From positions 1-12,605 of the forward strand of contig CAYPOY010000131.1 of assembly GCA_964412395.1 (NCBI GenBank): DNA of 12,605 nucleotides, given 5' to 3'. The notes under the pieces are model-generated. The model searched no databases and was not told the DNA's origin. It was given only the letters and a program-made list of their open reading frames with translations. Shown here piece after piece: positions 1-6,915 of the stretch. The translations under genes and the position numbers were made by a program. Source of the stretch: CAYPOY01 sp964412395 (GTDB lineage Bacteria; Chloroflexota; Anaerolineae; B4-G1). Each line of letters opens with the position of its first letter. The stretch's first letter is position 1.

Positions 1-14
1 AAATTTGAGCCCTC

Positions 15-710
15 ATGAAACATCTGCCTTCTGATTGCGCAACCGTTACGCTAGAAGTGCCTACCGGTGCCTTGGAAGGAGTGACAAACTTCAGTATCAT
101 ACTTGCGCTTGATACTTCAGCCGACCCGTCTGAAGTGCCTGCTGGATATTCATTCTTCGTCAGAGCATGGGATACCCAAGGTGACCAAGTCACGACATTT
201 TCGAAGGTCCTGACCTTGACAGTGCGGTACACTGACAGCGTGGAGGCAAATGTCCGGGAGGAGACGCTTGGGTTGTTCTGGTGGGATTCAACAGCTTCGG
301 AGTGGCGACCGCTGACAACAACTGTGGATGTAAGCAGCAACTCGACTGCTGCGACTCTCTCTCACCTGTCACTCTTCAGTCTCAGGGGGGAGCCTGTTCA
401 CGCGGCGCCAGTTGTGACATCAGTTGCTCCGTCCCGCACTTCCACACTCGTCTCTACCCCGATCACGATTACTGGATCAGACTTCCAGACAAACTCCAGG
501 GTATGGCTGGGGCAGTCCATCCTAGAGGTAACGTATGTGAACCAGGGCACTCTTGTGGCTGTTGTACCGGCCTATCTTCCGGTAGGGCGCTATTCGATAG
601 AAGTGGTTAACCCAGATTACCAGAAGAGCGAACTGGAAGATGCACTGGAGATACTTCCACCACTAAACGTGTATCTCCCATTGGTTATGAGAGTTTCGAT
701 AAGCGACTAG
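15..710 (+). CDS. 3' part of a secreted beta-sandwich/IPT-TIG surface protein, probably broken at its 5' end
   Basis: The 231-residue product has no signal peptide. Residues about 8-124 resemble a ZU5/GAIN-like beta-sandwich: an opening strand with VPTGAL, a WWDSTASEWRPL stretch, and an ending LSHLSLFSL. Residues about 131-214 resemble an IPT/TIG immunoglobulin-like domain (VVTSVAPS at the start, ITITGSDF, then a VVNPDY strand). The protein ends shortly after YLPLVMR, a tail I associate with secreted Chloroflexota proteins. The ATG at 15 has no Shine-Dalgarno sequence, and an in-frame TGA lies at 6-8. A second frame is open from base 1 and stops at a TGA overlapping this ATG (ATGA at 15-18). 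The ORF is therefore either the second gene of an overlapping pair or, more likely given the missing signal peptide, the downstream piece of a frameshifted secreted protein. A surface adhesion or binding role is inferred from the domains only. Confidence 0.6.
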   Translation: MKHLPSDCATVTLEVPTGALEGVTNFSIILALDTSADPSEVPAGYSFFVRAWDTQGDQVTTFSKVLTLTVRYTDSVEANVREETLGLFWWDSTASEWRPLTTTVDVSSNSTAATLSHLSLFSLRGEPVHAAPVVTSVAPSRTSTLVSTPITITGSDFQTNSRVWLGQSILEVTYVNQGTLVAVVPAYLPVGRYSIEVVNPDYQKSELEDALEILPPLNVYLPLVMRVSISD

Positions 711-769
711 CACGGAAACAGTGCAAACAGAGTGCCAATGGGCCATACAAAGTAGCTACTCGCATTTAT

Positions 770-776
770 GGAGGTG
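770..776 (+). promoter_or_regulatory. Shine-Dalgarno sequence that sets the start of the large secreted protein
   Basis: GGAGGTG lies 6 bases before the ATG at 783. The in-frame ATG at 768 overlaps this motif, so it is unlikely to be the true start. Starting at 783 also gives a cleaner signal peptide beginning MTRHVW. Confidence 0.75.
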
Positions 777-782
777 CGAACC

Positions 783-3700
783 ATGACTCGTCACGTGTGG
801 TCGACTATGCTCCTGACCCTGTGCATTCTGGCAACAACTATCTTCCCTGGATCTGTGAATGGATTGGGTGTGTCTGAAATCACCAAGTCGCAACCAAGCT
901 CTACAGTGCCACTGACCACCACGCCACCGGCTGACCAGCCCCCGGCTGATACAATCGCCCTCTTCACTGCCGGCACGTCGAACAATCGCCGACTCTATGC
1001 CCTGGCCGCCGACGGGTCTCTTGCCGATCTGGGTCATGACATCCAAACAGGAGCAGTGGCCTCTCGCTCCGGCCGCTGGATTGCCTCTGCTGGGCTACAG
1101 CCCGGAGACCCTGTCGTGATCATCAACCTTGAGACCGGCACCACCCTCACCATTCCGACCAAGCGCAACTTCTGGGTCTTCGGAATGGTGTTCGACGCGG
1201 CAGAGACCCGTCTAGCTTTCCTGGAGGTGGGACCACCTGGAGGTGAGACGAGCGCCCGGTGGGCCGTTGTCATCGTCAGCCTGGAAGATGGCTCCACCAT
1301 TCGTTTTGAGGAGACCCGGGGGCCAGACTCCGTCTGGGCACCAGGCCACCCGATTGACTGGTCTGCCTCAGGCGACGAACTTCTCATTTGGCCCTTTTGG
1401 CCCTATACCGAGGCTGTCTACGTCGGTGTGTCGAGCATAGCCCTCCCACCCGGCCCCGTCGCAACAACTGTCGACACCCTGGATCGCCGGGTACTGCTCC
1501 CTGGGGGAACTGCCTACCGGTCCTCTCTTCACCTCTCACCAGACGCCAAATACCTTCTCTATCTGGCCCGCGACCTCGAGTACACGCCAGCTGGCTATGA
1601 GCCCGTCGGCTTCTACTTGGCGGTCAGCCAACTATGGGCACTGAATTTAGTGGATGGCACGACGACACTTCTCCTAGACGTGACTGATGGCGGCGCACTG
1701 GGTAGCGATGCTGCCTGGTCACCCGATGCCACGCAGATTCTCTTTGCCCAGGGCAACTATGATGGAGATACGTTTGCCTCGTTGATGCTCAGAGTTCGCG
1801 ACGGGTCGGGCACAGTGCGCAACGTTGGTTTGGTGCCACTGCCGCAGAACGGCCATTTCGGAAGCCTCGCCTGGTGCACCCCAGACATCGCTCTGTCCAC
1901 GGTCAGCACCCCAGACGGTATGGATCAACTCCACACGGTGGATCTGTCCAGTGGCAGTACGACCCTCGTCACCTCTGCTGATTCCATCTCAATACTCGGG
2001 TGCATGCCACCTCGCGGGCCAAGTATCCGTGATTTCCTGACACGAAAGCAAGCTGTCCTGACTCAGCTCGAACAAACCAGCGTCGATATCCTGGGACTGT
2101 CCTTTCCCATAACCGCCTACAATGAAGCGGAAGCTAGAACGCTGGTTCAGCGCATTCAAGAAGGGGCCGAGAGCGGCTCTCTCAACCCGGACCAAGTAGA
2201 AGCCTTCGCCCGTCTCACCGTTCAGGAAGAAGGTCTGGCGGAATTGCTGCCACTGTACTCCCAGACCAGTGCAGACCTCACTGAAGTCGGAGCCGACGTG
2301 GTTGGGATTCTGCTAAGTCTCAACCGTGAGGCCGATCGCGCACTTGAGGCGTGCTACACGTCTGGCAATCCGTTCTCCGGAGCTTGCCTGACCCTCCGAC
2401 GCTTGATCGACCGTCAAGTTCTTCGCATCATCAACAGTCTGGTTCGGCTGGCGATTCGCTTCATTCCCGACCCTCACCAACAGGAAGAATTCCGTGATTT
2501 CTGGATGCTGCTCATAGACAGCATAATGCTCCAACTTGATGCAGGCGATACCGTGCAGGACATTCTGCTCAGCACCGTCGTCAAGGGGCCAGCGGTCAGC
2601 CTCCTGGTCCACCACTATGTTGGAGCTGTGCAGCCTTCGCTCGATCAAGGAGTCCGAAGTGCCGATCCCACCTATGCCGGCTCCGAGCCGACCTGGTCAG
2701 TCGAGGGCCAACTGGAACCCGCCGAACTTCACATCGAAGGGATTGTAGAACAGGCAACCATCCGAGCCGAGCATGCCCACAGCGTTCACCAGGATCTCAT
2801 GCGTGGTGCCGATCTAGCCCAGCTCCTCACCGACATCGCTGACCTGGGACAACTGTCGCCCTGGGCAGCTCTGGCACGGATTGTGGCCATCGCCACCCGG
2901 GTCGAGCATTTTTTCGTTGATGTAACCGCAATAGCCGTCAACTTCAACTCAACGCGCTGTACCCGGTATCTCTCAACGAGAGCAGGGTCGCTCGCTTTCA
3001 ACCCGAACCAGCCCGGTGAGAACTGCGAATACATCGGCGACAGTTCGCGCTCCTCGCCCCGAATGGCACGAGAATATGTTGGAGGGGGAAATGCGACAGC
3101 GTGGGAGCCGGTCTGGTCGCACGCCATGAGTGGCATAGACACCTACGAGGAGGCCGTCACAAACTTGCTTGCTGCGATGCGTAGCGGCGATGCTGGGGCA
3201 ATCACCGAGGCTTTGACTACTCTGGACGAAGCAGATCAAGCTCTGGGCTCTTCGACAGACCAGGCAATGAGTGTCATCCTGAACAGCGATGTGCCGGATT
3301 CTGCAGCGACGGAGGCGCTCTCTCGATCCAACCGGTTCTCGCTAGACGCTCTGGAACTGTACCTCCTGGTCGCCAGTTACGTGACAGCGCCGGAAGATGA
3401 ACGCTCGATGGCCGAGGTTGAACAGGCTGCCAGTACTGTTTTGTCGAGCTTGGAGGAGTACGGCGAGACTCTCCAAGCAGCAGCCCCGACTGGCACTGAG
3501 GACAGGGCTCTACCCATTGTCCAGACGATTGTCCTTCCCGACGAAGCGGTCGTTGAGGAGCCATTCGAGGTGACCGTAGCAGTCCGAAATGTCGGCAGCG
3601 CCGACGCCAGTGCGGTCGCGGTCAGAGCACAAGCAACAGGGCAGGAAGTCCAGGTAGCAGAAATCGGGACTCTTGGCATCAACCAGACCTATACAGCGAC

Positions 3701-3962
3701 GCTGCAAGCTCAGGGTATCCATACCGGTACCTTGACCCTGCTGATCGAAGTGGCAATGGGTGATTCTGTGACCGACAATCGAATGGACCAGGTACAAGTA
3801 GGACTAGAAAGCCCGGAGCCAGAGGAAGAGGAGAAGGAAGAAACGCCTGGACCTCAACCAGGATGCTGCGCGGGGCTGTGGGGTCTTATCGCCCTTCCAG
3901 CGATCACGGCCATATTGCTTCTGGGCAGGAGGTCGTCTTTCTACCTTCCGGGCATGATCTGA
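783..3962 (+). CDS. Large secreted, membrane-anchored protein: beta-propeller, helical middle, CARDB-like domain
   Basis: From the ATG at 783 the product is 1059 residues. Residues 1-27 form a signal peptide with a hydrophobic core (MLLTLCILATTIF), followed by a Thr/Pro-rich linker. Residues about 55-407 contain repeated WD40/PD40 or TolB-like blade signatures, for example LSPDAKYLLYL and WSPDATQILFA. Residues about 412-900 are predicted mostly helical, contain few cysteines, and match no family I recognise. Residues about 908-1008 look like a CARDB-type immunoglobulin-like domain (FEVTVAVRNVGSADASAV). An acidic Glu/Pro linker follows, then GCCAGLWGLIALPAITAILL as a single membrane helix and a GRR stop. 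The bulk is expected outside the cell, held by the C-terminal helix. It follows the first surface protein by 72 bases on the same strand, and its 3' end overlaps a small convergent ORF by 22 bases. The binding target or activity is unknown. Confidence 0.85.
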   Translation: MTRHVWSTMLLTLCILATTIFPGSVNGLGVSEITKSQPSSTVPLTTTPPADQPPADTIALFTAGTSNNRRLYALAADGSLADLGHDIQTGAVASRSGRWIASAGLQPGDPVVIINLETGTTLTIPTKRNFWVFGMVFDAAETRLAFLEVGPPGGETSARWAVVIVSLEDGSTIRFEETRGPDSVWAPGHPIDWSASGDELLIWPFWPYTEAVYVGVSSIALPPGPVATTVDTLDRRVLLPGGTAYRSSLHLSPDAKYLLYLARDLEYTPAGYEPVGFYLAVSQLWALNLVDGTTTLLLDVTDGGALGSDAAWSPDATQILFAQGNYDGDTFASLMLRVRDGSGTVRNVGLVPLPQNGHFGSLAWCTPDIALSTVSTPDGMDQLHTVDLSSGSTTLVTSADSISILGCMPPRGPSIRDFLTRKQAVLTQLEQTSVDILGLSFPITAYNEAEARTLVQRIQEGAESGSLNPDQVEAFARLTVQEEGLAELLPLYSQTSADLTEVGADVVGILLSLNREADRALEACYTSGNPFSGACLTLRRLIDRQVLRIINSLVRLAIRFIPDPHQQEEFRDFWMLLIDSIMLQLDAGDTVQDILLSTVVKGPAVSLLVHHYVGAVQPSLDQGVRSADPTYAGSEPTWSVEGQLEPAELHIEGIVEQATIRAEHAHSVHQDLMRGADLAQLLTDIADLGQLSPWAALARIVAIATRVEHFFVDVTAIAVNFNSTRCTRYLSTRAGSLAFNPNQPGENCEYIGDSSRSSPRMAREYVGGGNATAWEPVWSHAMSGIDTYEEAVTNLLAAMRSGDAGAITEALTTLDEADQALGSSTDQAMSVILNSDVPDSAATEALSRSNRFSLDALELYLLVASYVTAPEDERSMAEVEQAASTVLSSLEEYGETLQAAAPTGTEDRALPIVQTIVLPDEAVVEEPFEVTVAVRNVGSADASAVAVRAQATGQEVQVAEIGTLGINQTYTATLQAQGIHTGTLTLLIEVAMGDSVTDNRMDQVQVGLESPEPEEEEKEETPGPQPGCCAGLWGLIALPAITAILLLGRRSSFYLPGMI

Positions 3963-4093
3963 CTTCTCAGGCTCTGCTGTTCATCGGGGAGGAGAATCAG
4001 CTGCTCCCCGGTGGCCACGCGAACGGCATAGCGAAACAGGTCGCGCCACGACCGGGCCTCGGGCAGATACTCAGCATCCACAAACCCGCTCAT
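3941..4093 (-). CDS. Small hypothetical protein, last ORF of the minus-strand cluster
   Basis: This is a 50-codon ORF starting at the ATG at 4093, with a weak AAGAGAG motif a few bases upstream. The product begins MSGFVDAEYLPEARSWRDLF and continues RYAVRVATGEQLILLPDEQQ. Codons favour G or C at the third position, as in the upstream genes, which suggests real coding. The last 7 codons lie over the end of the oppositely oriented secreted protein, so its natural C-terminus may have been lost at the junction between the two gene blocks. I recognise no family. It lies 56 bases after the short ParB-domain gene and may be cotranscribed with it. Confidence 0.45.
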   Translation of the reverse strand: MSGFVDAEYLPEARSWRDLFRYAVRVATGEQLILLPDEQQSLRSQIMPGR

Positions 4094-4149
4094 GTGCTCT
4101 CTTGACCGGATCAGCCAGCCCCAGGGCTTCGGATACAGTGTCGAGCTAT

Positions 4150-4746
4150 TCAGGGGTGCAGGTCGGACAGATGGCACGAGAGGCATATCCCCAAGTCGGG
4201 GCGGTAGTTGAGGAACCGACCGCACCGGGGGCACCACTCGCGACCGAGCAGACGTGCCAGCCTTCGGCCCATTTCGGTGTCACTCATGCGGGCCAGGCGG
4301 TAGCACATCCGCCCGTCCGCGCCCCCGAACGGCACGTAGAAACAAGTCCAGGCCATGATGGTCGTGGCACCCACTCGCCGTGCCGCGAGGTAGCGGTGGT
4401 GACCGTTCGTGATCCGGTACCGGGGATGGTCTGGCGTGACGCCGGCCACCGCGATGGGCGGGAATGGGGAACCGGCCCGGTGCATTTTGACGTATCGCTG
4501 CACCCGCTCCGGGTACTGTCCTCCCTCGCTCATCACCAGGCTGTCCAGGGGAACCTCGATCAGTTCCTCGTAGAAGCCACAGGGATCCACCCGGAACGTG
4601 CGACCGTCCAACGTTACTACCGTCTCGCTCATCTTATTCCCTCTCGAACAGTGGCAAGTGGTCATCGCGTTTGCAGGCAAGACAGCCACACGGATGTTGA
4701 AGCGCCGCCCCAGGTGCTCCTTGCACCAACGCAGGAGGTCTTCCAT
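4150..4746 (-). CDS. Short ParB/sulfiredoxin-fold protein with a C-terminal zinc-ribbon-like cysteine pair
   Basis: From the ATG at 4746 the product is 198 residues. Residues about 60-140 carry a ParB-type N-terminal domain: IEVPLDSL, then ITNGHHRYLAARRVG, which matches the NGHHR..AA..G core of this fold, where ParB proteins usually have GERR. Cysteines C172/C175 (CPRC) and C188/C191 (CLSC) near the end look like a zinc ribbon. Two starts are plausible. The ATG at 4746 has GGAGGTGG 8 bases upstream, and its first 25 codons look coding. The ATG at 4632 (160 residues, MSETVV) has GAGAGGG 6 bases upstream. I prefer 4746 for its stronger Shine-Dalgarno match. There is no HTH and no ParA neighbour, so this is probably a DNA- or nucleotide-binding helper rather than a classical centromere-binding ParB. 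Confidence 0.75.
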   Translation of the reverse strand: MEDLLRWCKEHLGRRFNIRVAVLPANAMTTCHCSRGNKMSETVVTLDGRTFRVDPCGFYEELIEVPLDSLVMSEGGQYPERVQRYVKMHRAGSPFPPIAVAGVTPDHPRYRITNGHHRYLAARRVGATTIMAWTCFYVPFGGADGRMCYRLARMSDTEMGRRLARLLGREWCPRCGRFLNYRPDLGICLSCHLSDLHP

Positions 4747-4754
4747 ATCGCCGT

Positions 4755-4762
4755 CCACCTCC
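4755..4762 (-). promoter_or_regulatory. Shine-Dalgarno sequence favouring the longer start of the short ParB-domain gene
   Basis: On the minus strand GGAGGTGG sits 8 bases before the ATG at 4746. The competing start at 4632 has only GAGAGGG (4639-4645). Both are plausible, and a nested second product is possible. Confidence 0.5.
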
Positions 4763-4776
4763 ACATTACGCGAAGA

Positions 4777-4808
4777 GGGCGGCAGGCCTCTGTCATCGCC
4801 TGCCGCCC
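4777..4808 (-). terminator. Perfect 11-bp stem hairpin in the gap before the short ParB-domain gene
   Basis: GGGCGGCAGGC (4777-4787) and GCCTGCCGCCC (4798-4808) are exact reverse complements around a 10-base loop. The hairpin lies in the 99-base gap between the CxxC gene ending at 4846 and the short ParB-domain start at 4746. No T-run follows on either strand, so it is not a standard intrinsic terminator. It could be an attenuator, an RNA-processing site or an mRNA-stabilising structure. The pairing is seen directly; the role is inferred. Confidence 0.5.
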
Positions 4809-4845
4809 CTTCGGCCAACCGGGTTCAATTCATCCGTCGCTCCTG

Positions 4846-5325
4846 TCACTCCAACGCCAGTTGCAAGATGGCAGCGGGAGGAGCGCCGGCCCCACAGGTC
4901 GGCTCTGTCTCCCCTCCCAGTTCCTCCCGCAGCAAGCGGAGGGCCTCGCGCACCGCCTCCAGGAGCGTGGGGAACCGGCTCACCTCTGTCTCGCCTTCCC
5001 AGTCGGTCAGCAGCCAGGTGGGGCTATCGCCATCAGGCTGGGGTGCGACGTAGTGCGCCGCGTATTCCTCGTACACTCCGCCGGCCGTTCCCGCCGCAGC
5101 CCCGACGTGGAAGTGGACGGGTACCTGGCCGGGCAGGACGCCGGCCTCGTAGTACCGCGCGTCCCCGGCCCATTTGCACCGGGGGCAGGACACGGAAATG
5201 ATCTCGGTGGTGGTCAGCCTCCCCTCGGATGGGTCAAAACCATCTTCATAGAGTGGGACTCGCTCCCACGTCTGCTCTACCACGCCGAGCAGACCGACAC
5301 CGCAGAATGGACACGTGTGGTACAT
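4846..5325 (-). CDS. Hypothetical protein with two CxxC pairs (probable zinc-binding)
   Basis: Starting at the ATG at 5325, the product is 159 residues and begins MYHTCPFCGVG. Cysteine pairs C5/C8 and C47/C50 (CPRC) flank about 40 residues and look like a split zinc ribbon. The middle is rich in Gly, Ala and aromatic residues. Residues about 118-138 form an amphipathic helix (LLEAVREALRLLREEL), and the tail contains one more cysteine. A GAGGAG motif lies just upstream; a second ATG at 5328 sits too close to it, so 5325 is slightly better. The upstream gene stops at 5334, leaving almost no gap, which indicates coupled translation. I recognise no named family and assign no function. Confidence 0.7.
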   Translation of the reverse strand: MYHTCPFCGVGLLGVVEQTWERVPLYEDGFDPSEGRLTTTEIISVSCPRCKWAGDARYYEAGVLPGQVPVHFHVGAAAGTAGGVYEEYAAHYVAPQPDGDSPTWLLTDWEGETEVSRFPTLLEAVREALRLLREELGGETEPTCGAGAPPAAILQLALE

Positions 5326-5333
5326 CATGCTCC

Positions 5334-5783
5334 TCAACCACCGGCCTCCAACGCTTCGGCAGGGTCGTACGGCTCGATGTGTCCGGGAAATGGCAGGCCA
5401 AGGTCGCCGAAGCACCGGGCACAGCGGGCATAACCGTTCACCACGGGTACCGGGCGGATAGTCACCTCGGCATTGCACACGTCGCAGACTACCTCGTCCG
5501 GCCCCAGGGTGTCCCCGATTTCCGTCTCCCCATCGGGCGTAACGATCATCCAGGCCGCTCGGAACTCCGGCCACCAGGCCCTCACCTCGTCCTCACCTTG
5601 CCTGTAGCCTTCCTCGCAGACGAGAGCCAGGAACGTGCCGTCGTCGACCAGGGCCACCGTCCCCATCTTCTCACCCTCGGGGGCAAGAAGCGCGCCGTTG
5701 GACTCAGCGTGGAGCCCGTTGGAGACCAGAAAGCAGTCCAACTGCTCCTCGGTCATCCGATAGTGTTTCCAGGTTGTTCTCAT
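5334..5783 (-). CDS. Hypothetical protein with a zinc-ribbon-like CxxC...CxxC motif
   Basis: The 149-residue product starts at the ATG at 5783, 4 bases beyond the dnaN stop. Residues 1-98 form an alpha/beta-looking part with LDCFLVSNGLHAES and an acidic patch near EVRAWWPEF. Cysteines C100/C103 (CDVC) and C121/C124 (CARC), separated by 17 residues, are typical zinc-ribbon spacing. The C-terminus is acidic and proline-containing. There is no strong Shine-Dalgarno sequence, so translation probably depends on ribosomes finishing dnaN. An internal Met at residue 10 is a possible alternative start. No family is recognised. Its position straight after the clamp gene suggests a replication-related or regulatory partner, which is inference only. 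Confidence 0.7.
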   Translation of the reverse strand: MRTTWKHYRMTEEQLDCFLVSNGLHAESNGALLAPEGEKMGTVALVDDGTFLALVCEEGYRQGEDEVRAWWPEFRAAWMIVTPDGETEIGDTLGPDEVVCDVCNAEVTIRPVPVVNGYARCARCFGDLGLPFPGHIEPYDPAEALEAGG

Positions 5784-5787
5784 CTAC

Positions 5788-6915
5788 TCATCTACCACTC
5801 GGTTGCATGAGCATAACCAGCCCAAGTTGGCCTTCCACGCCCACCGGCTGCACGAGCACCGGCAGGCATTGTCCCTCGCCGGGAGCGCTGGCTGTGATGG
5901 CGACCTGCTTGCCGGCCACGGCCGCCACGGCATCGGCCAGGTAGCGAATGTTCAGCGTTACCTCGGCCTTCGCTCCCTCGACCGCTGCCTCCAGTTCGGT
6001 CCTGCCATCGCCGGCCTCGACCGAAGTGGATGAGACGACGAGCTTGCCTGGAGGAACGAACTCGATGCGTAGAGAGCCGTGCTCGCTCAGCGCACGCGCC
6101 GTGCGGCAGGCTTGCCGTAATGCAGTTCGGTCAGTAACTGCCCGCACGTCCCACTCCTGGGGGATGATGGCGCGATAGTCGGGGTACTTGCCGCCAAGCT
6201 GGCAGCCGATCACCACGTCGCCAGCCTCGAAGACGACGTGCCACCGGCCTTCGTCCAAGGCGATGGAGACTTCACTCCCATCTCCGTCCCCCTGGGCCAG
6301 TTTTTGCAGTACCCGCATCCCCCGGGTGGGGACGACGAGGTCGAGGGGCTCGGCCACGGGGGCGACCAGCGGCACGGTGCACAGCGCCAACCGGAAACCA
6401 TCTGCGGTCACCAGCGTGACCTGTTCCTCGGCGAACTGCATCAGCACCCCACAGAGAGCCGGGCGTGACGGGTCCGGACTGGCGGCGTAGATCACGCGGC
6501 CGATGCCGTCCCTCAACGCCTTGGCCTCCACCTGGGCCACAGGCTCGCCCGCAGGCGCAGGCAAAGCCGGGAACTCCTCAGTGTTCCACCCCCGGACGTG
6601 GGCCTGGGTGCGCCCGCAACGGAGCGCGAGGACATCCTTCTCATCGAGAGCCACGTCCACCCGCGTCACGTCCAGCAGGGCCACCAGGTCGGTTATCGTC
6701 CGGGCCGGTAGCACCACCTCGCCGGGCTGCGCCACGTGTGCGCTCACCCGGCACTGGATGGCGATCTCTCGGTCAGTGGCCGCCACCTCCAGGTGGCCAT
6801 CCGTGCTGCTCAGCAGCATCCCTGCGTCCGTTACCACGAGGGGACGCGAGGGCACGGCCGGCAGCACGGCTTTCAGGGCCGCTGCCAGCCGTTCTTGATC
6901 ACAGTACAGTTGCAT
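5788..6915 (-). CDS. dnaN: DNA polymerase III beta subunit (sliding clamp)
   Basis: The 375-residue length is normal for DnaN, a ring-shaped dimer that holds polymerase and other proteins on DNA. Family landmarks are present: SRPALCGVLMQ (residues 149-160), VTADGFRLAL (169-178, part of the partner-binding pocket), PTRGMRVLQKL (196-206), the hallmark GGKYPDYRAIIP (241-252), and NIRYLADAVAAV (322-333). The three clamp domains fall at about 1-120, 125-245 and 255-375. The C-terminus reads VMLMQPSGR, whereas many clamps have a MPMR-like ending there, so the pocket edge is altered. The ATG at 6915 has GGAGGT (6921-6926) upstream and overlaps the preceding gene by 17 bases, giving translational coupling. 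Notably, the clamp gene is in an operon with ParB-domain and HTH genes and not beside dnaA. It may be the only dnaN of the genome or a paralogue. Confidence 0.93.
   Translation of the reverse strand: MQLYCDQERLAAALKAVLPAVPSRPLVVTDAGMLLSSTDGHLEVAATDREIAIQCRVSAHVAQPGEVVLPARTITDLVALLDVTRVDVALDEKDVLALRCGRTQAHVRGWNTEEFPALPAPAGEPVAQVEAKALRDGIGRVIYAASPDPSRPALCGVLMQFAEEQVTLVTADGFRLALCTVPLVAPVAEPLDLVVPTRGMRVLQKLAQGDGDGSEVSIALDEGRWHVVFEAGDVVIGCQLGGKYPDYRAIIPQEWDVRAVTDRTALRQACRTARALSEHGSLRIEFVPPGKLVVSSTSVEAGDGRTELEAAVEGAKAEVTLNIRYLADAVAAVAGKQVAITASAPGEGQCLPVLVQPVGVEGQLGLVMLMQPSGR

Noticed and set aside
768..782. ATG at 768 as the start of the large secreted protein
   Set aside because: It overlaps the Shine-Dalgarno sequence GGAGGTG that serves the ATG at 783.
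4831..4839. AGGAG followed by ATG AAT TGA (two-codon ORF) after the CxxC gene
   Set aside because: Too short to support as a gene; no evidence for a start-stop regulatory element.
4102..5433. 443-codon plus-strand ORF
   Set aside because: It lies antisense to several well-supported minus-strand genes; its Pro/Arg/His-rich translation has no domain and reflects high GC.
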